This document shows, in pieces, positions 5,291-12,735 of a DNA stretch of 14,365 nucleotides. The notes beneath the pieces are model-generated. The model was not told the DNA's origin and ran no database searches. It saw nothing but the letters and a program-made list of their open reading frames with translations. Position numbers and translations under genes: made by a program. The stretch's first letter is position 1, and each line of letters begins with the position of its first letter. This stretch comes from Chloroflexota bacterium (lineage in GTDB: Bacteria > Chloroflexota > Anaerolineae > UBA3071): assembly GCA_014383605.1 (NCBI GenBank), contig JACNHM010000455.1:13315-27679 (forward strand). The letters run 5' to 3'.

Positions 5291-8200
5291 TCAGCGCAGC
5301 AGCAGCGGCAAGTAGTGCAGGTGCGTCGCCCGCGTCGGCGTGGCTGTGGGTGTGACCGTAGCCGTAGGTGCGGCTGTGGCCGTAGGCGTGGGTGTTAGGG
5401 TCGGCGTGGGCGTCGCTGTGGGAGTCGCCGTCAGCGTCACTGTAGGGGTTGGCGTATGGGTAGGCGTCGCTGTGGCCGTGGGCGTGCTCGTCGGGGTCGG
5501 CGTCCGGGTTGGCGTGGCCGTGGGAGTGAACGTGGGTGTGCTGGTTGGCGTCCACGTGGGCGTCGGGGTAGGCGTGGGCGTCTCCGTCGGCGTGGCGGTG
5601 GGCGTCCATGTGGGCGTCGGACTGGGCGTCGGCGTGGGGGTCGAGGTCAGCGTTGCCGTCGGCGTCGGCGTGGGCGTAGCTGTTGATGTGGCAGTAGGCG
5701 TGGGCGTGGGGGTTGGTGTCCCGGTGGGCGTGCCAGTAGGCGGCCATGTGGGCGTCGGACTGGGCGTCGGCGTGGGGGTCGAGGTCGGCGTCGCCGTCGG
5801 CGTGGGGGTTGGTGTCCCGGTAGGCGTGGCGGTGGGGGTGGGCGTGCCGGTGGGTGTCCATGTGGGTGTCGGACTGGCCGTCGCCGTGGGCGTGGCTGTG
5901 GCCGTTGGTGTAGGAGCTGGGCCGCCCAGCAGCAGGTAGCCGTAGTGTTCGGCAGTATCGTTGTTGTTGCCGTACCCCTCCCACTCCATCCAGCTCTCCC
6001 AGGTTCCACCATCGTCGTCATCGGAATAGCCAAAGGTGAAGCGTATGTGATTGCCCTCTACCAGCGTGCCCGGCGGGAAGTGCGAGGCTGGCACGGCCAC
6101 CTCAACATCCCACCCCCCGGTCACTATCTGCATTGCCGCCTGCAGATCCGTTGGTTGATTCCAGTCTCTCACGAGGCCATCGGTCATGAAGGCGTACTGA
6201 TGGTCATACAAGGGAGATTGCTGCTCTCCGTCGCCGTCTCCATCCACCCAGATGACGATCATGTCGTCTTGCCAGTAGGTGTCGCCGCTGTCTCGCACGA
6301 GCACGTCATCGTTGGCGTGTAAGCCGAAATAGACGTGGTCGCTGTCCCACATGGCCTGGAAGACAAGACTGGCGTCCTGCCAGGTGGGGGGAGGGGCTCC
6401 CCGGTAGTCAGCCCAGCGGGCTGTGCCCTGAGACAGGATGGTTGTTGGGATGGCCGCCCACTCATTGAGGTCGCCGTCTAGGACAGGCGGGGCGATAGCG
6501 CGCAGCGCCTCCGCTGAGCGCGGTGTTGGCGTATCAGTTGGTGTGTTCGTCGGTGTCCGTGTCGGCGTCTTGGTCGGCGTGCGGGTGGGCGTGTTTGTCA
6601 GCGTGTAGGTCGGTGTTGGGGTATGGGTCGCCGGCGGTGTGGGCGTACGGGTTGGTGTCGGGGTGTGAGTAGGCGTTGGCGTCTTGGTAGGGGTGTGGGT
6701 TGATATCGGGGTGCGTGTGGCCGTCGGCGTGGGCGTGAGTGTCGCGCTCTCGGTCGGTGTAGGAGTCGCTGTGGTTGTGGGCGTTGCAGACGGCGTGACG
6801 GTCGGCGTGGGGGTAAGTTCGCCCACGGGGATGAACAGGCTGCGGCTCTGGCTGCCGAAGGTGGCGGTGACCGCCACGGTGCTGCCGACATCGCCGCCCC
6901 CGAAGTTCAGCGTCGCCGTGGCCACGCCGCCCTGCGTCAGGCTCAGCGCGGGCGTAATCACGGCCCCATCGCCGGCGAAACTCAGCAGATCACGATTGTT
7001 GGCGGCGGATTGGGCAATCCGCCGCCACTCCGCTGGATCTGGCGATTCCGCTGGATCTGGCGATCCAGCGGGAGCACATGGTGATGTGCTGAAACGGATC
7101 ACCGCGCCGCCGCCGGCCGGTCGCTCCTGCGGGTCGGCCAGCCGGGCGGTGAGCTGCGCCTGCCCACCGTCCGGCGGCAGCCAGTCCGGCTCAGCAGAGA
7201 GAGTGAGATGCAACGGCGCGGCCGCCGCCTCGGCCGCGCGGCGTCCGTTGATCCGCCCCCAGCCCAATTCCTCGTCCCAGCCAGGGAACGTGGCCGCGTT
7301 CACGTCGTCGGCGGTCTGCTCCAGCAGGGTCTCCAGCTCATCGGGGGTGAGCCAGGGTTGCAGCGAGAGCAGCAGGGCCGCCAGTCCGGACACGTGCGGC
7401 GTGGACACCGAGGTGCCACTCTGGGTGAAGTAGAAGCCAAACGCCGAGGTGCTGTAGACGTCCACCCCCGGCGCGGCCAGGTCTACCCGGGGGCCGCGGT
7501 TGGAGCGGTACCAGCGGGCGTCGGCCTGGTCGGTAGCGGCCACGGCGATGACGTGTTCGCAGGCCGCCGGGTACAGCACCGGCTGACCCTGGTGGCCGTT
7601 GTTGCCGGCGGCGGCGGCCAGGAGCGCCCCCCGCTCGTGGGCGTAGTTCACCGCGTCTTGCAGGACGTTGGAAGCGGCCTCTCCGCCCAGGCTGAGGTTG
7701 ATCACCGTTGCGCCCCGGTCGGCAGCGTACCCAATACCGGCAGCGATGTCCGAATAGTAGCCGGTCCCGTACTCATTCAAAACCTTGACCGTCATCAGCC
7801 GCGCCCCCCAGGACAGGCCGGCTATGCCCACCCCGTTGTCGGTGGCGGCGGCGGCGATACCGGCCACGTGGCTGCCGTGCCGGAAGTCGTCCTGTACGTT
7901 GCCGTCCTGCCGCGGCACCCACTTGCCAATGCTGCCATCCCACCACTGATAGAAGCGACAGCCGTACACGTCGTCCACGCAGCCGTTAGCGTCGTCGTCC
8001 AGGCCATTGGCGGGAACCTCGCCCGCGTTGACCCATAGCTTGGCGGCCAGGTCAGGGTGATCGAGGTCAATGCCGCTGTCCACAATGGCGATGACCTGCT
8101 CCGCTCCGCCGACCACCAGGTCCCAGGCGGCCGGGGCCTCGATCACCGGCAGCGGCCACTGCCGGTTCCATTCTGGATCGTCCGGCAGCCGTGCAGCGTG

Positions 8201-8527
8201 GGCGATGTAGTCGAGCTCGGCGTAGGCAACCCTGGGATCGCGGCGCAGCGCGGCGGCCACCGTTGCTTCCTGGCCCACGGGCACAGACAACACCTGCACG
8301 CCGATCCCGGTAAGCTCCCGCAGCGGCTCTGCGTCCAGCGCTGCCAGCAGCCTCTGTTGAGCCAGGCGATCAGCGCCGGGGCGAAACTTGACCAGCACCG
8401 CCCCCGGGCGATGGGCAGGCAGCTCCTGCGCCGGCGACGCCGTCGTTGGCGACAGGGCGACAGCGCCCCCGCCCCTCAGCGCCAGCAGCAAAGCGACGCT
8501 GCAGAAAGTTATGACAACTCTACGCAT
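5291..8527 (-). CDS. Secreted subtilisin-like S8 serine protease with Thr-Pro linkers and CBM9-like domain
   Basis: This is a 1078-residue exported protease. The start is the ATG at 8527, which gives a Sec signal peptide (MRR, hydrophobic core, AVA) and has GGAGGGGGG upstream; the reading frame extends further upstream, but that part lacks a signal and overlaps the promoter. A fervidolysin-like propeptide (about residues 35-105, [19 protein letters not shown]) precedes the S8 catalytic domain (about 120-430). The triad is D150 (IVDSGID), H217 (HGSHVAGI) and S373 ([11 protein letters not shown]), with oxyanion N309 (AAAGNNG), so it should be active. An Ig-like segment follows (about 440-568), then Thr-Pro linker 1 (570-669), a CBM9/DOMON-like beta-sandwich (675-870, [23 protein letters not shown]), Thr-Pro linker 2 (871-1067) and the tail [10 protein letters not shown]. 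The probable role is extracellular or surface-bound protein degradation with the CBM9-like domain binding glycan. A palindromic repeat is inserted in the Ig-like part. Confidence 0.9.
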   Translation of the reverse strand: MRRVVITFCSVALLLALRGGGAVALSPTTASPAQELPAHRPGAVLVKFRPGADRLAQQRLLAALDAEPLRELTGIGVQVLSVPVGQEATVAAALRRDPRVAYAELDYIAHAARLPDDPEWNRQWPLPVIEAPAAWDLVVGGAEQVIAIVDSGIDLDHPDLAAKLWVNAGEVPANGLDDDANGCVDDVYGCRFYQWWDGSIGKWVPRQDGNVQDDFRHGSHVAGIAAAATDNGVGIAGLSWGARLMTVKVLNEYGTGYYSDIAAGIGYAADRGATVINLSLGGEAASNVLQDAVNYAHERGALLAAAAGNNGHQGQPVLYPAACEHVIAVAATDQADARWYRSNRGPRVDLAAPGVDVYSTSAFGFYFTQSGTSVSTPHVSGLAALLLSLQPWLTPDELETLLEQTADDVNAATFPGWDEELGWGRINGRRAAEAAAAPLHLTLSAEPDWLPPDGGQAQLTARLADPQERPAGGGAVIRFSTSPCAPAGSPDPAESPDPAEWRRIAQSAANNRDLLSFAGDGAVITPALSLTQGGVATATLNFGGGDVGSTVAVTATFGSQSRSLFIPVGELTPTPTVTPSATPTTTATPTPTESATLTPTPTATRTPISTHTPTKTPTPTHTPTPTRTPTPPATHTPTPTYTLTNTPTRTPTKTPTRTPTNTPTDTPTPRSAEALRAIAPPVLDGDLNEWAAIPTTILSQGTARWADYRGAPPPTWQDASLVFQAMWDSDHVYFGLHANDDVLVRDSGDTYWQDDMIVIWVDGDGDGEQQSPLYDHQYAFMTDGLVRDWNQPTDLQAAMQIVTGGWDVEVAVPASHFPPGTLVEGNHIRFTFGYSDDDDGGTWESWMEWEGYGNNNDTAEHYGYLLLGGPAPTPTATATPTATASPTPTWTPTGTPTPTATPTGTPTPTPTATPTSTPTPTPSPTPTWPPTGTPTGTPTPTPTPTATSTATPTPTPTATLTSTPTPTPSPTPTWTPTATPTETPTPTPTPTWTPTSTPTFTPTATPTRTPTPTSTPTATATPTHTPTPTVTLTATPTATPTPTLTPTPTATAAPTATVTPTATPTRATHLHYLPLLLR
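5327..5917 (-). repeat. Degenerate Thr-Pro repeat region 2 of the protease gene
   Basis: About 590 bases encode roughly 197 residues of alternating Thr-Pro with Ala, Ser, Gly and Trp spacers, usually in six-base TP units with higher-order repeats. A 43-base stretch is identical at 5606-5648 and 5744-5786, showing recent internal duplication. The segment should form an extended, possibly glycosylated stalk. It reads on the opposite strand as an open Val-Gly-rich frame, which is an artefact. Confidence 0.85.
6521..6817 (-). repeat. Degenerate Thr-Pro repeat region 1 of the protease gene
   Basis: About 300 bases encode roughly 99 residues rich in Thr-Pro ([12 protein letters not shown] types) between the Ig-like part and the CBM9-like domain. 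It contains more Lys, Arg, His and Asn than region 2, so the two linkers have diverged or arose separately. Confidence 0.8.
7001..7070. repeat. In-frame chain of palindromic repeats inside the protease gene
   Basis: A perfect 11-base stem joins GGCGGCGGATT (7001-7011) to AATCCGCCGCC (7016-7026) across loop GGGC. Directly after it, an 18-base unit is repeated (7030-7047 and 7048-7065) with one mismatch at its end. The second unit contains CGCTGGATC (7049-7057), paired with GATCCAGCG (7062-7070) across TGGC. The segment encodes residues about 487-510 (including SPDPAE twice) in the Ig-like part of the protease and has no resemblance to the flanking domain sequence. Confidence 0.75.
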
Positions 8528-8570
8528 GGCAGATGACCCCCCTCCGCATTCGACGTCCAAGGCGGCGAGC

Positions 8571-8599
8571 ATTGTATCACCGCCAACTGAAAGCGGCAA
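8571..8599 (-). promoter_or_regulatory. Sigma70-type promoter for the protease gene
   Basis: Read on the minus strand, TTGCCG (8599-8594) and TACAAT (8576-8571) are separated by exactly 17 bases. The protease ATG is at 8527, giving a leader of about 37 bases with a strong GGAGG-type site. The -10 matches 5 of 6 consensus positions. Confidence 0.55.
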
Positions 8600-8607
8600 G
8601 TCGCCGG

Positions 8608-8636
8608 TTGACATCTCACAGCACCGCGGGTACAAT
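8608..8636 (+). promoter_or_regulatory. Strong sigma70-type promoter for the phosphatase gene
   Basis: A perfect TTGACA (8608-8613) and TACAAT (8631-8636) are separated by 17 bases. It lies back-to-back with the protease promoter, with only 8 bases between the two -35 boxes. The predicted transcript starts near 8643 and reaches the GTG start at 8679. Confidence 0.7.
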
Positions 8637-8678
8637 GGGGGCGACTACTGGAGCGTGACGTCTGGAGAGAGGAGAAGC

Positions 8679-9215
8679 GTGAACACAGACAAGACCACGT
8701 CAAACAGCAGCGCGCCGCGGCCCCAGCGTGTTCTCATCGTCTGCACGGGCAACGTCTGCCGCTCGCCGGTGGCCACCGGGCTGCTGTGTCAGCGTCTGGC
8801 CGCCGACGGGCTGGCTGGCGAAGTGATGGTCCATTCGGCAGGCACGTGGGGGCTGGATGGTGAACCGGCCAGCGCGCACGCGGTGCGGGTGATGGCCGAG
8901 CGCGGCGTGGACATCGGCGAACACCGGGCGCGCACGCTACGGCCCTACGACGTCGCGGCCGCTGATCTGATCCTGACCATGGAAGAACGTCACCGCCGCT
9001 CCATCTTCCACATCCAGCCGGCCGCACTGAGGAAAGTGTTCCTGCTCAGCGAGATGGCCGGCGAACACGGCGACGTGGAAGACCCCTACGGCCTGCCCAT
9101 CGAGGCCTACCGCGACGGCGCCGACGAGTTGACGCGCCTCATCTCCCAGGGTTACCAGGAGATCCTGCGACGGCTGGGCCTGTCCACAAGCCCTGCGGCT
9201 CGGCTTCCCACCTGA
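8679..9215 (+). CDS. Low-molecular-weight protein tyrosine phosphatase
   Basis: This 178-residue cytoplasmic phosphatase has the P-loop nucleophile C22 in CTGNVCRS (C-x5-R, R28) and the general acid D135 in DPYGLP. HSAGTWG (about residue 52) and ILTMEERH (about 98) are also family features. The GTG at 8679 is chosen because GAGAGAGGAGAAG lies just upstream and the promoter ends at 8636; longer readings would start before the promoter. Family members dephosphorylate phosphotyrosine or phosphoarginine. In YwlE-type arginine phosphatases the residue before the second P-loop Cys is Thr, while here it is Val, as in tyrosine-specific enzymes, so phosphotyrosine is more likely. The N-terminal 16 residues are a Ser/Thr-rich extension. 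No kinase or capsule gene adjoins it. Confidence 0.9.
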   Translation: MNTDKTTSNSSAPRPQRVLIVCTGNVCRSPVATGLLCQRLAADGLAGEVMVHSAGTWGLDGEPASAHAVRVMAERGVDIGEHRARTLRPYDVAAADLILTMEERHRRSIFHIQPAALRKVFLLSEMAGEHGDVEDPYGLPIEAYRDGADELTRLISQGYQEILRRLGLSTSPAARLPT

Positions 9216-9220
9216 GGCAT

Positions 9221-9250
9221 TTGTCAAGCACCGCCCACCAATGGTAAAAT
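9221..9250 (+). promoter_or_regulatory. Promoter for the phosphofructokinase gene
   Basis: TTGTCA (9221-9226) and TAAAAT (9245-9250) are separated by 18 bases, starting five bases after the phosphatase stop. The leader to ATG 9306 is about 50 bases and contains GGAGG at 9294-9298. The gene is therefore probably transcribed independently. Confidence 0.55.
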
Positions 9251-9305
9251 GCCGCCGACGTTCGACCGGTGCGATCATTCATCACAACTTCATGGAGGTA
9301 TCACC

Positions 9306-10481
9306 ATGTCAAGAAAGAAGAAAACCATTGCCATTCTCACCGGCGGTGGGGATGTGCCGGGGCTGAACCCCTGCATGAAACAGCTCGTCTACCGGGGGAT
9401 TGATGCCGGCTATCGCGTGCTCGGCTTTCGCCGCGGCTGGTCGGGACCCCTGTTCTACAACCTGGAGGATGATAGCCCCCAGGAAAAGCAAGTCATTGAA
9501 CTGGACAAGGCCAAGGTGCGCACCATTGACCGCACCGGTGGCACCTTCCTGCATACCTCGCGCACCAACCCGAGCAACGTGTCTCGCGCCGGCATACCGG
9601 AGTTCCTGCGTCCGCAGTTGGAACCGCTGGCGGAAGGGCAGGAGCGCTTCGACCTGACACCCCACGTGCTACGTGTGCTGGAGCACCTGGGCATAGATAT
9701 ACTGATTCCCATCGGCGGCGACGACACCCTCAGCTACGCCGCGCGCATGCACCAGGAGGGGATCCCCGTTCTGGCCATCCCCAAGACGATGGATAACGAC
9801 GTCTTCGGCACCGACTACTGCATCGGCTTCTCCACCGCCGTGACCCGCAGTGTCAGCTTCATCCACGCTCTGCGCACCTCAGCAGGCTCGCACGAGCGCA
9901 TCGCCGTGATCGAACTCTTCGGCCGCCATTCCGGGGAGACCTCGCTCGTCTCTGCCTACCTCGCCGGCGTGGAGCGGGCCATCATCTCCGAGGTACCCTT
10001 TGATCCCCAGAAACTGGCACGCCTGTTGCTGAAAGACAAGCGCGAGAACCCCAGCAACTACGTGATGGTGACCATCAGCGAGGGGGCGACCATGATCGGC
10101 GGCGACGTTGTGGAAGCCGGCAAGCCCGACGCCTACGGCCATAAGAAACTGGGGGGCATCGGCGAGATGACTTCCGAGCTGCTGCGGGAGCTGACCGGAG
10201 AGAACACGCTTTATCAGCGGCTCAGCTACCTGATGCGTGCTGGCGAACCCGACTCCCTGGATCTGATGGTGGCCATTAACTATGCCAACATGGCCATGGA
10301 CCTGATCGAGCGCGGGGCCACGGGCCGCATGGTGGCGCTGCAATCAGGCGTCTACACCCACGTGCCTATCGGCAGGAAGACAGAAGGCACCAAACAGGTG
10401 GACGTGGGCGAGCTGTACGACGTCGAGGAGTATCGCCCCAAGATCCTGCACACGCTGGGCAAGCCGATGTTCCTGTACTAG
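9306..10481 (+). CDS. 6-phosphofructokinase family enzyme, PPi-type signature
   Basis: This 391-residue enzyme phosphorylates fructose 6-phosphate at C1 in glycolysis, or runs in reverse with pyrophosphate. The nucleotide/PPi loop is [10 protein letters not shown] (residues 12-21). GGDDT (137-141) and [12 protein letters not shown] (159-170) form the active site, with catalytic D163. D140 replaces the Gly104 of E. coli PfkA and K160 replaces Gly124; both changes are the known markers of pyrophosphate-dependent enzymes, so PPi use is likely, though some PFKs with mixed signatures use ATP. GFSTAVT follows, and the family helix [19 protein letters not shown] is clear. ATG 9306 has GGAGG 7 bases upstream; an in-frame upstream ATG at 9249 overlaps the promoter and is rejected. 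It appears monocistronic. Confidence 0.92.
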   Translation: MSRKKKTIAILTGGGDVPGLNPCMKQLVYRGIDAGYRVLGFRRGWSGPLFYNLEDDSPQEKQVIELDKAKVRTIDRTGGTFLHTSRTNPSNVSRAGIPEFLRPQLEPLAEGQERFDLTPHVLRVLEHLGIDILIPIGGDDTLSYAARMHQEGIPVLAIPKTMDNDVFGTDYCIGFSTAVTRSVSFIHALRTSAGSHERIAVIELFGRHSGETSLVSAYLAGVERAIISEVPFDPQKLARLLLKDKRENPSNYVMVTISEGATMIGGDVVEAGKPDAYGHKKLGGIGEMTSELLRELTGENTLYQRLSYLMRAGEPDSLDLMVAINYANMAMDLIERGATGRMVALQSGVYTHVPIGRKTEGTKQVDVGELYDVEEYRPKILHTLGKPMFLY

Positions 10482-10540
10482 ACCACGAGATTCGGCCTCC
10501 CGGCAGAAAAGCAACACGAGTCCTGCCGGATCGGGCAAGT

Positions 10541-10603
10541 CGTGATCCGTGATGCGTGACACGTGAAGGACAATGTTCACGCTTCACGAATCACGCATCA
10601 CGT
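10541..10603. repeat. Intergenic heptad repeat hairpin
   Basis: Nine consecutive 7-base units fill the tract: four CGTGANN units (10541-10568), a GACAATG spacer, then four units in the opposite sense (TTCACGC, TTCACGA, ATCACGC, ATCACGT). Bases 10548-10568 pair with 10582-10602 at 19 of 21 positions across a 13-base loop. It lies between the phosphofructokinase stop and the xdhC start and may end or isolate transcription, but no T-run is seen. A weaker 7-base stem (10500-10506 with 10523-10529) lies just before it. Confidence 0.85.
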
Positions 10604-10624
10604 CGCTCTGGAACCAGGCCCTCC

Positions 10625-11875
10625 ATGTATCAAAAGCTCTCAGAATTCCTGGAAAGAGGCGAAACGGTCGCCCTGGCCACGGTGATCGGCGTGCGAGGCT
10701 CGGTGCCGCGGGAGGTGGGGGCCAAGATGATCATCCATCCCGCAGGGCAGCACGCCGGCACGGTCGGCGGCGGCTGCGGCGAGGCGGCGGTGATGCGCAT
10801 GGCGCTGGATGTGCTGAGCACGGGGAAGCCGAGCATCGTGTCGGTGGACCTCACCGGCGAGGTGACCATGGAAAGCGCAGCCATCTGCGGCGGCGTGATG
10901 GACGTTTTCGTGGAACGGTTTCCCAATCGGCAATTTGACTACACGAAGCTAGGGGCGGTTCTGGACGCCGCGGCGACGCGGGAGGTGGTGGCGCTGGCGA
11001 CGGTGGTCTCCGCGCCGCCGGAGGAGGCCCATGTCATAGGCCACAAAGCGGTGATCGGGGCGGATCGGGAGCCGCTGGGCAGTCTGGGGTTGGGCGCATG
11101 GGAGTCACAGGTGCTGGCCGACGCCCGCCAGGCGCTGCAGGAGCGACAGCACAGGCTCCTGTGCTATGCGAAAGGAACACTGCCCTCCCCGGTCGGCAAC
11201 GAGACAGTGGCCCTGAACATGGAACCCCAGAAGGAGAGTGAGCCCAGGGCTGTATGCGGCTATGCGAGGGATGATGCCCAGACCCCAGGCGCTCAGCGGG
11301 GACGAGAAACTCCTCCCCCTGCCAGAGGGAGGGGGAATGTCCTGCCATCTGAACGGTTCCAGGTCTTCGTGGAAGTGCAGCAGAGGCCACCCAGCCTGGT
11401 CATCGTCGGTGCGGGGCACATCGCCCAGCCGCTGGCCGCGATGGGCCGGCTGTGCGACTTCACCGTCACCGTGCTCGACGACCGCGCCCAGTTCGCCAAC
11501 CGCCAGCGCTTTCCCCAGGCGGAACGGGTGATCGCCGGGCCACTGGCCGAGACGCTGCGGGGGCTGCCACTGGATCGGGACACCTACGTCGTGCTCATCA
11601 CCCGCGGCCACCAGCACGACGTGGAATGTTTGCTGGAGATCATGGACGCGCCGCTGGCCTACCTGGGGATGATCGGCAGCCGCCGCCGCGTGCGTGGGGT
11701 GTTCGAACTCCTGGAGGAAGAGCGGGGCATCCGGCGGGAGAAACTACGGCGGGTGTACGCCCCCATCGGCCTGGACATCGGCGCCAAGACGCCGGCGGAG
11801 ATCGCCCTGACCATCATGGCCGAGGTGATCAAGGTCACCCGCGGCGGCAAGGTGCCGTCGCTCTCCGACAGATGA
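10625..11875 (+). CDS. xdhC: XdhC/CoxI family protein
   Basis: This 416-residue protein belongs to the family that inserts or sulphurates molybdenum cofactor for xanthine dehydrogenase and CO dehydrogenase type enzymes. The N-terminal XdhC domain (about residues 12-100) has GSVPREVGAKMI, GTVGGGCGEA and ICGGVMDVFVE. The C-terminal Rossmann domain (about 255-405) has VIVGAGHIAQPLA, VLDDRAQFANRQRFP, VLITRGHQHD, YLGMIGSRRR and PIGLDIGAKTPAEIA. Residues about 199-244, between the two domains, are low-complexity and come from an inserted repeat-like segment. ATG 10625 matches the family N-terminus; the open frame upstream is the heptad hairpin. No good ribosome binding site is visible. No molybdenum hydroxylase gene lies in the window, so its client enzyme is unknown. 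Confidence 0.92.
   Translation: MYQKLSEFLERGETVALATVIGVRGSVPREVGAKMIIHPAGQHAGTVGGGCGEAAVMRMALDVLSTGKPSIVSVDLTGEVTMESAAICGGVMDVFVERFPNRQFDYTKLGAVLDAAATREVVALATVVSAPPEEAHVIGHKAVIGADREPLGSLGLGAWESQVLADARQALQERQHRLLCYAKGTLPSPVGNETVALNMEPQKESEPRAVCGYARDDAQTPGAQRGRETPPPARGRGNVLPSERFQVFVEVQQRPPSLVIVGAGHIAQPLAAMGRLCDFTVTVLDDRAQFANRQRFPQAERVIAGPLAETLRGLPLDRDTYVVLITRGHQHDVECLLEIMDAPLAYLGMIGSRRRVRGVFELLEEERGIRREKLRRVYAPIGLDIGAKTPAEIALTIMAEVIKVTRGGKVPSLSDR
11219..11356. repeat. Low-complexity insertion between the XdhC domains
   Basis: About 138 bases encode residues 199-244, which are charged, Pro/Gly/Arg-rich and unlike the family. Near the end, TCCCCCT (11314-11320) and AGGGGGA (11330-11336) form a short hairpin with a purine-rich right side, like dispersed REP-type elements. 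It does not show a 7-base period, so it is a different repeat type from the heptad tracts, but it again sits in frame in an inter-domain linker. Confidence 0.5.
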
Positions 11876-11877
11876 GG

Positions 11878-12327
11878 TCAGGGGGTCACATCTTCGGGGC
11901 GAGCCAGGCGGCGTAGCCAGGCCACCTGATCAAAGTCGGAGTCAAAACTGGCGATGGCGGGGATCCCCCGTTCGCGACAGGCCAGGGCAATGAGGGCGTC
12001 GTTGAAGTTCAGGGCACCAGCAGAAGAGCGGATCAGGTCGAGCGCTGCCGGGTACAGACGCGGGACATCAGGCAGAATCCAAGTGATGGCTCCGTTGGGC
12101 ACCTGAGCATCCAACCGGTCAAGCAAGGCTTCCACCTCAGCCGAGCGACCTTTCTCATGCAGCCGTCGGGCAGCAGCGCTGATGGCTTCGGCAGCAACAC
12201 AGTCGAAAAAAACGCCAATGTGACCGGCTGCTTTGACAGTATCCCACAGAACCACCGCTTGTCGGTGCCACAGATCGTTTATGTCGAGCAATCCTACTAA
12301 CACCGACGAGTCAATGACTACCTCCAT
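11878..12327 (-). CDS. PIN-domain ribonuclease toxin (VapC-like)
   Basis: This 149-residue protein is a single PIN domain, a magnesium-dependent RNase of type II toxin-antitoxin systems. Candidate acidic metal ligands are D6 (VIDSSVLVGLLD), E47 (AAEAIS), D110 (NFNDALIALACRERG) and D129/D131 (ASFDSDFD). All expected positions are filled, so it may be active. ATG 12327 lies 3 bases after the antitoxin stop, consistent with a coupled operon. It converges on xdhC with only 2 bases between stop codons, leaving no room for a separate terminator. The target RNA cannot be told from sequence. Confidence 0.88.
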   Translation of the reverse strand: MEVVIDSSVLVGLLDINDLWHRQAVVLWDTVKAAGHIGVFFDCVAAEAISAAARRLHEKGRSAEVEALLDRLDAQVPNGAITWILPDVPRLYPAALDLIRSSAGALNFNDALIALACRERGIPAIASFDSDFDQVAWLRRLARPEDVTP

Positions 12328-12330
12328 GCA

Positions 12331-12624
12331 TCATACCTCGTCATAGAGTGCTTCGGTGTCCGCCAGGGCATCGCCGCCGACGGGAGGCATGATGCCAACA
12401 AGACCATCCAGAACAGATGGCGGCAGCGGCACGGTGGGATAGCGAAAAGGCGGAGGTTCCTCAGTCGGAGTGATCACCACGGGTCGGGCCGTGCGGGCCT
12501 GCTCGCGCAGGAACCTGACGAATTGCTCGACGACAGTCAAGCTCTCCGATGGCAGATCGCCAAGAAGAGCGAGAATGCGGTTTTGGGTCGTTTGTAGAGT
12601 TTGTGTGCTGGTGTGCGTGTCCAT
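12331..12624 (-). CDS. Putative antitoxin of the PIN-domain toxin
   Basis: This 97-residue protein lies directly upstream of the PIN gene. A helical segment LLGDLPSESLTVVEQFVRFLREQ (about residues 18-40) resembles the DUF2281-like antitoxin core (LPPE-type helix with FLxxL). A Pro-rich middle and an acidic C-terminus (DALADTEALYDEV) follow; such acidic tails often bind the toxin. No clear DNA-binding fold is seen. The start at 12624 is preferred because the operon -10 box lies at 12712-12707; a GTG at 12702 in the same frame would be only 4 bases from it. Upstream AGG is a weak ribosome binding site. The call rests mainly on operon position. Confidence 0.7.
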   Translation of the reverse strand: MDTHTSTQTLQTTQNRILALLGDLPSESLTVVEQFVRFLREQARTARPVVITPTEEPPPFRYPTVPLPPSVLDGLVGIMPPVGGDALADTEALYDEV

Positions 12625-12706
12625 GGCTCGTACCTGCTGATGTGCTGTCGTTGAGTCTGAATCCGGGTATCCCCATGGTGGCGTCAGATAGGCTGCCACC
12701 ACCTTT

Positions 12707-12734
12707 ATTATAGCTCAATTGCGGAAGAGGTCAA
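12707..12734 (-). promoter_or_regulatory. Promoter of the toxin-antitoxin operon
   Basis: On the minus strand, TTGACC (12734-12729) and a perfect TATAAT (12712-12707) are 16 bases apart. The transcript would start near 12700 and have a leader of about 75 bases. The -35 box overlaps the ribosome binding region of the divergent CoA-transferase gene (ATG 12736). Confidence 0.6.
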
Positions 12735-12735
12735 A

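Noticed and set aside
5291..5326. LPXTG sortase signal in the protease tail
   Set aside because: The tail has LPLLLR, without the LPXTG pattern, and no long hydrophobic helix follows it.
5340..5939. Long plus-strand open frame rich in Val and Gly
   Set aside because: It is the antisense of the Thr-Pro repeat region of the protease gene, whose minus-strand frame has a signal peptide and complete catalytic motifs.
8388..8678. Upstream extension of the phosphatase frame
   Set aside because: It crosses both divergent promoters and the protease 5' end. The GTG at 8679 with a purine-rich ribosome binding site gives a normal family N-terminus.
10556..10624. N-terminal extension of the XdhC protein
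   Set aside because: These codons are the heptad hairpin read in frame. The family N-terminus begins at MYQKLSEFL, ATG 10625.
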